The translations under genes and the position numbers were made by a program. Below, one piece after another: positions 5,310 to 6,102 of a DNA stretch of 6,102 bases. Position 1 is the first letter of the stretch. Each line of letters starts with the position of its first letter. Under the pieces are notes generated by a model, which saw nothing but the letters and a program-made list of their open reading frames with translations, searched no databases and was not told the DNA's origin. Origin of the DNA: Candidatus Symbiobacter sp. (GTDB taxonomy: Bacteria > Pseudomonadota > Alphaproteobacteria > Elsterales > Elsteraceae); the NCBI GenBank assembly GCA_030054015.1, contig JASGCR010000142.1:1-6102 (forward strand). The letters are read 5' to 3'.

Positions 5310-5978
5310 ATGGCAGAACCCGCTGGTTTACCTTCCTGGCCTTTGGATGCCTGGCGTTTGGCTGTGCTGATTTCGGGACGTGGCAGCAATCTTGAGGCTT
5401 TGTTGCGGGAATTTCCGCCCCATCCGCCCCGCCCTGCCCATGCCGCCCCGCCGGAACAACCCGAACAACCCCAACAACCCGCCATAAGCATAAAATTGGT
5501 CATTGCCAATCGTCCCGATGCGGCGGGGTTAAATTTCGCCCGCGCTGCCGGAGTCGCCAGCCAAATCATCGACCATCACGCTTTCCCAAACCGCGCCGAA
5601 TTTGATGCCGCATTAGATGCCACTCTGCGGCGGCATGAGATTAATCTGGTCTGTTTGGCGGGGTTTATGCGTTTGCTCACGCCGGAATTTGTGCGGGCTT
5701 GGCAAGACCGCCTGATCAATATCCACCCCGCCTTGTTGCCGCATTATAAGGGGCTACATACCCATCGCCGCGTCTTGGCGGCGGGCGAGCGCGAAACCGG
5801 ATGTACCGTCCATTTCGTGCGTCCCGCCATGGATGAGGGGCCGATCATTGCCCAATCCCGCGTGGCGATTTTGCCGCATGACAGCGAAGACAGTTTGGCC
5901 GCCCGCGTCTTGGCGGCCGAACACCGGCTTTATCCCCTGGCCGTGCGTCAGATTTGCGGGATCAATCGTGGCGATTAA
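5310..5978 (+). CDS. purN: phosphoribosylglycinamide formyltransferase (GART, PurN)
   Basis: Transfers the formyl group of 10-formyltetrahydrofolate to GAR, step 3 of purine synthesis, in the cytosol. The product has 222 residues (E. coli PurN 212). It has the GAR-phosphate loop ISGRGSN (21-27), the ANR segment (66-68), LAGFMRLL (116-123), and the catalytic set Asn137 and His139 in NIHPALLP with Asp175 in MDEGP, corresponding to E. coli Asn106, His108 and Asp144. PGLHTHR-like KGLHTHR (147-153), TGCTVHFV (163-170) and DSEDSLAARV (191-200) follow. Residues 36-58 are a Pro/Gln/His/Ala-rich insertion between the phosphate loop and the next strand, partly encoded by 9-bp repeats. ATG 5310 is chosen because GGGAG (5295-5299) precedes it by 10 nt; the open frame upstream of it only overlaps purM out of frame. 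It is almost certainly co-transcribed with purM. Confidence 0.97.
   Translation: MAEPAGLPSWPLDAWRLAVLISGRGSNLEALLREFPPHPPRPAHAAPPEQPEQPQQPAISIKLVIANRPDAAGLNFARAAGVASQIIDHHAFPNRAEFDAALDATLRRHEINLVCLAGFMRLLTPEFVRAWQDRLINIHPALLPHYKGLHTHRRVLAAGERETGCTVHFVRPAMDEGPIIAQSRVAILPHDSEDSLAARVLAAEHRLYPLAVRQICGINRGD
5454..5480 (+). repeat. three 9-bp in-frame repeats in purN
   Basis: GAACAACCC, GAACAACCC and CAACAACCC in succession encode EQP-EQP-QQP (residues 49-57). They follow a C-rich stretch (5417-5453) that codes for Pro/His/Ala. Together they form the non-conserved insertion in PurN. Confidence 0.85.
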
Positions 5979-6015
5979 CGTTGCCGCGAAGAGCCTGGTT
6001 CAAAGTTATTTCTTT

Positions 6016-6021
6016 TATACT
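6016..6021 (+). promoter_or_regulatory. weak possible -10 element downstream of purN
   Basis: TATACT matches 5 of 6 bases of TATAAT and lies in an A/T-rich stretch after purN. No good -35 hexamer is found 16-18 nt upstream, so this is a weak call. It could serve a gene beyond the window. Confidence 0.15.
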
Positions 6022-6053
6022 CCGTGTCCTAGAAAATTCGCTTTTATGACCCC

Positions 6054-6072
6054 CCTTCCTGCTTAGGGAAGG
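6054..6072. repeat. short inverted repeat in the C-rich tail
   Basis: CCTTCC (6054-6059) pairs with GGAAGG (6067-6072) across a 7-nt loop. A T4 tract occurs only 15 nt later, so it is a poor terminator for purN. The surrounding sequence has TTTTA followed by a run of C and TTC twice (6042-6058 and 6088-6102), which looks like the edge of another repeat. No gene is seen between 5979 and the window end. Confidence 0.4.
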
Positions 6073-6102
6073 TCTGAATAAGTCTAGTTTTACCCCCCCT
6101 TC

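Overview
The window looks like chromosomal DNA from an alphaproteobacterium, possibly of a Rhodospirillales-like lineage. The grounds are the HdaA-type DnaA regulator, a purM promoter that fits the rhizobial form of the housekeeping consensus, and the gene order. That order, hda / AI-2E permease / CDP-alcohol phosphatidyltransferase / DUF2066 facing purM-purN, agrees with my memory of proteobacterial neighbourhoods. No phage, transposase or CRISPR genes are visible.

Layout. Bases 1-302 have no credible gene. They form a dense repeat block: a 23-bp A-tract tandem repeat at the left edge, a 147-bp nested palindromic element (55-201) with three internal hairpins, and 43-bp tandem repeats (187-298). 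The octamer ATTACCCG or its complement occurs six times here. Bases 303-4107 hold four minus-strand genes whose ends all overlap, so they probably form one translationally coupled operon. In transcription order they are a secreted or periplasmic DUF2066 protein, a CDP-alcohol phosphatidyltransferase, an AI-2E family permease and the DnaA inactivator HdaA. Bases 4108-4228 are a divergent control region with a purM promoter, a Shine-Dalgarno site, an inverted repeat and repeated TGACACC half-sites. Bases 4229-5978 hold purM and purN, separated by 7 nt. Bases 5979-6102 are a C-rich tail with a short inverted repeat and no gene.

How it fits together. PurM (step 5) and PurN (step 3) act in de novo purine synthesis. 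The opposite operon combines envelope genes (phospholipid head-group transfer, permease, exported protein) with HdaA, which promotes hydrolysis of DnaA-ATP and so limits replication initiation. The two units share one intergenic control region, which could let purine supply and the envelope/replication genes respond to a common regulator; this is inference.

The most notable points are these. (i) purM has no ATG, GTG or TTG at the position expected from homology; a well-placed Shine-Dalgarno site leads to an ATT codon. (ii) Short in-frame tandem repeats have expanded in four of the six proteins. (iii) The nested palindromic block ends in a T7 tract on the minus strand and could terminate the hdaA operon. 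(iv) Repeated TGACACC half-sites overlap the purM -35 box. I see no clearly new multi-gene system; the genes are conserved housekeeping genes and the unusual material is in repeats and signals.
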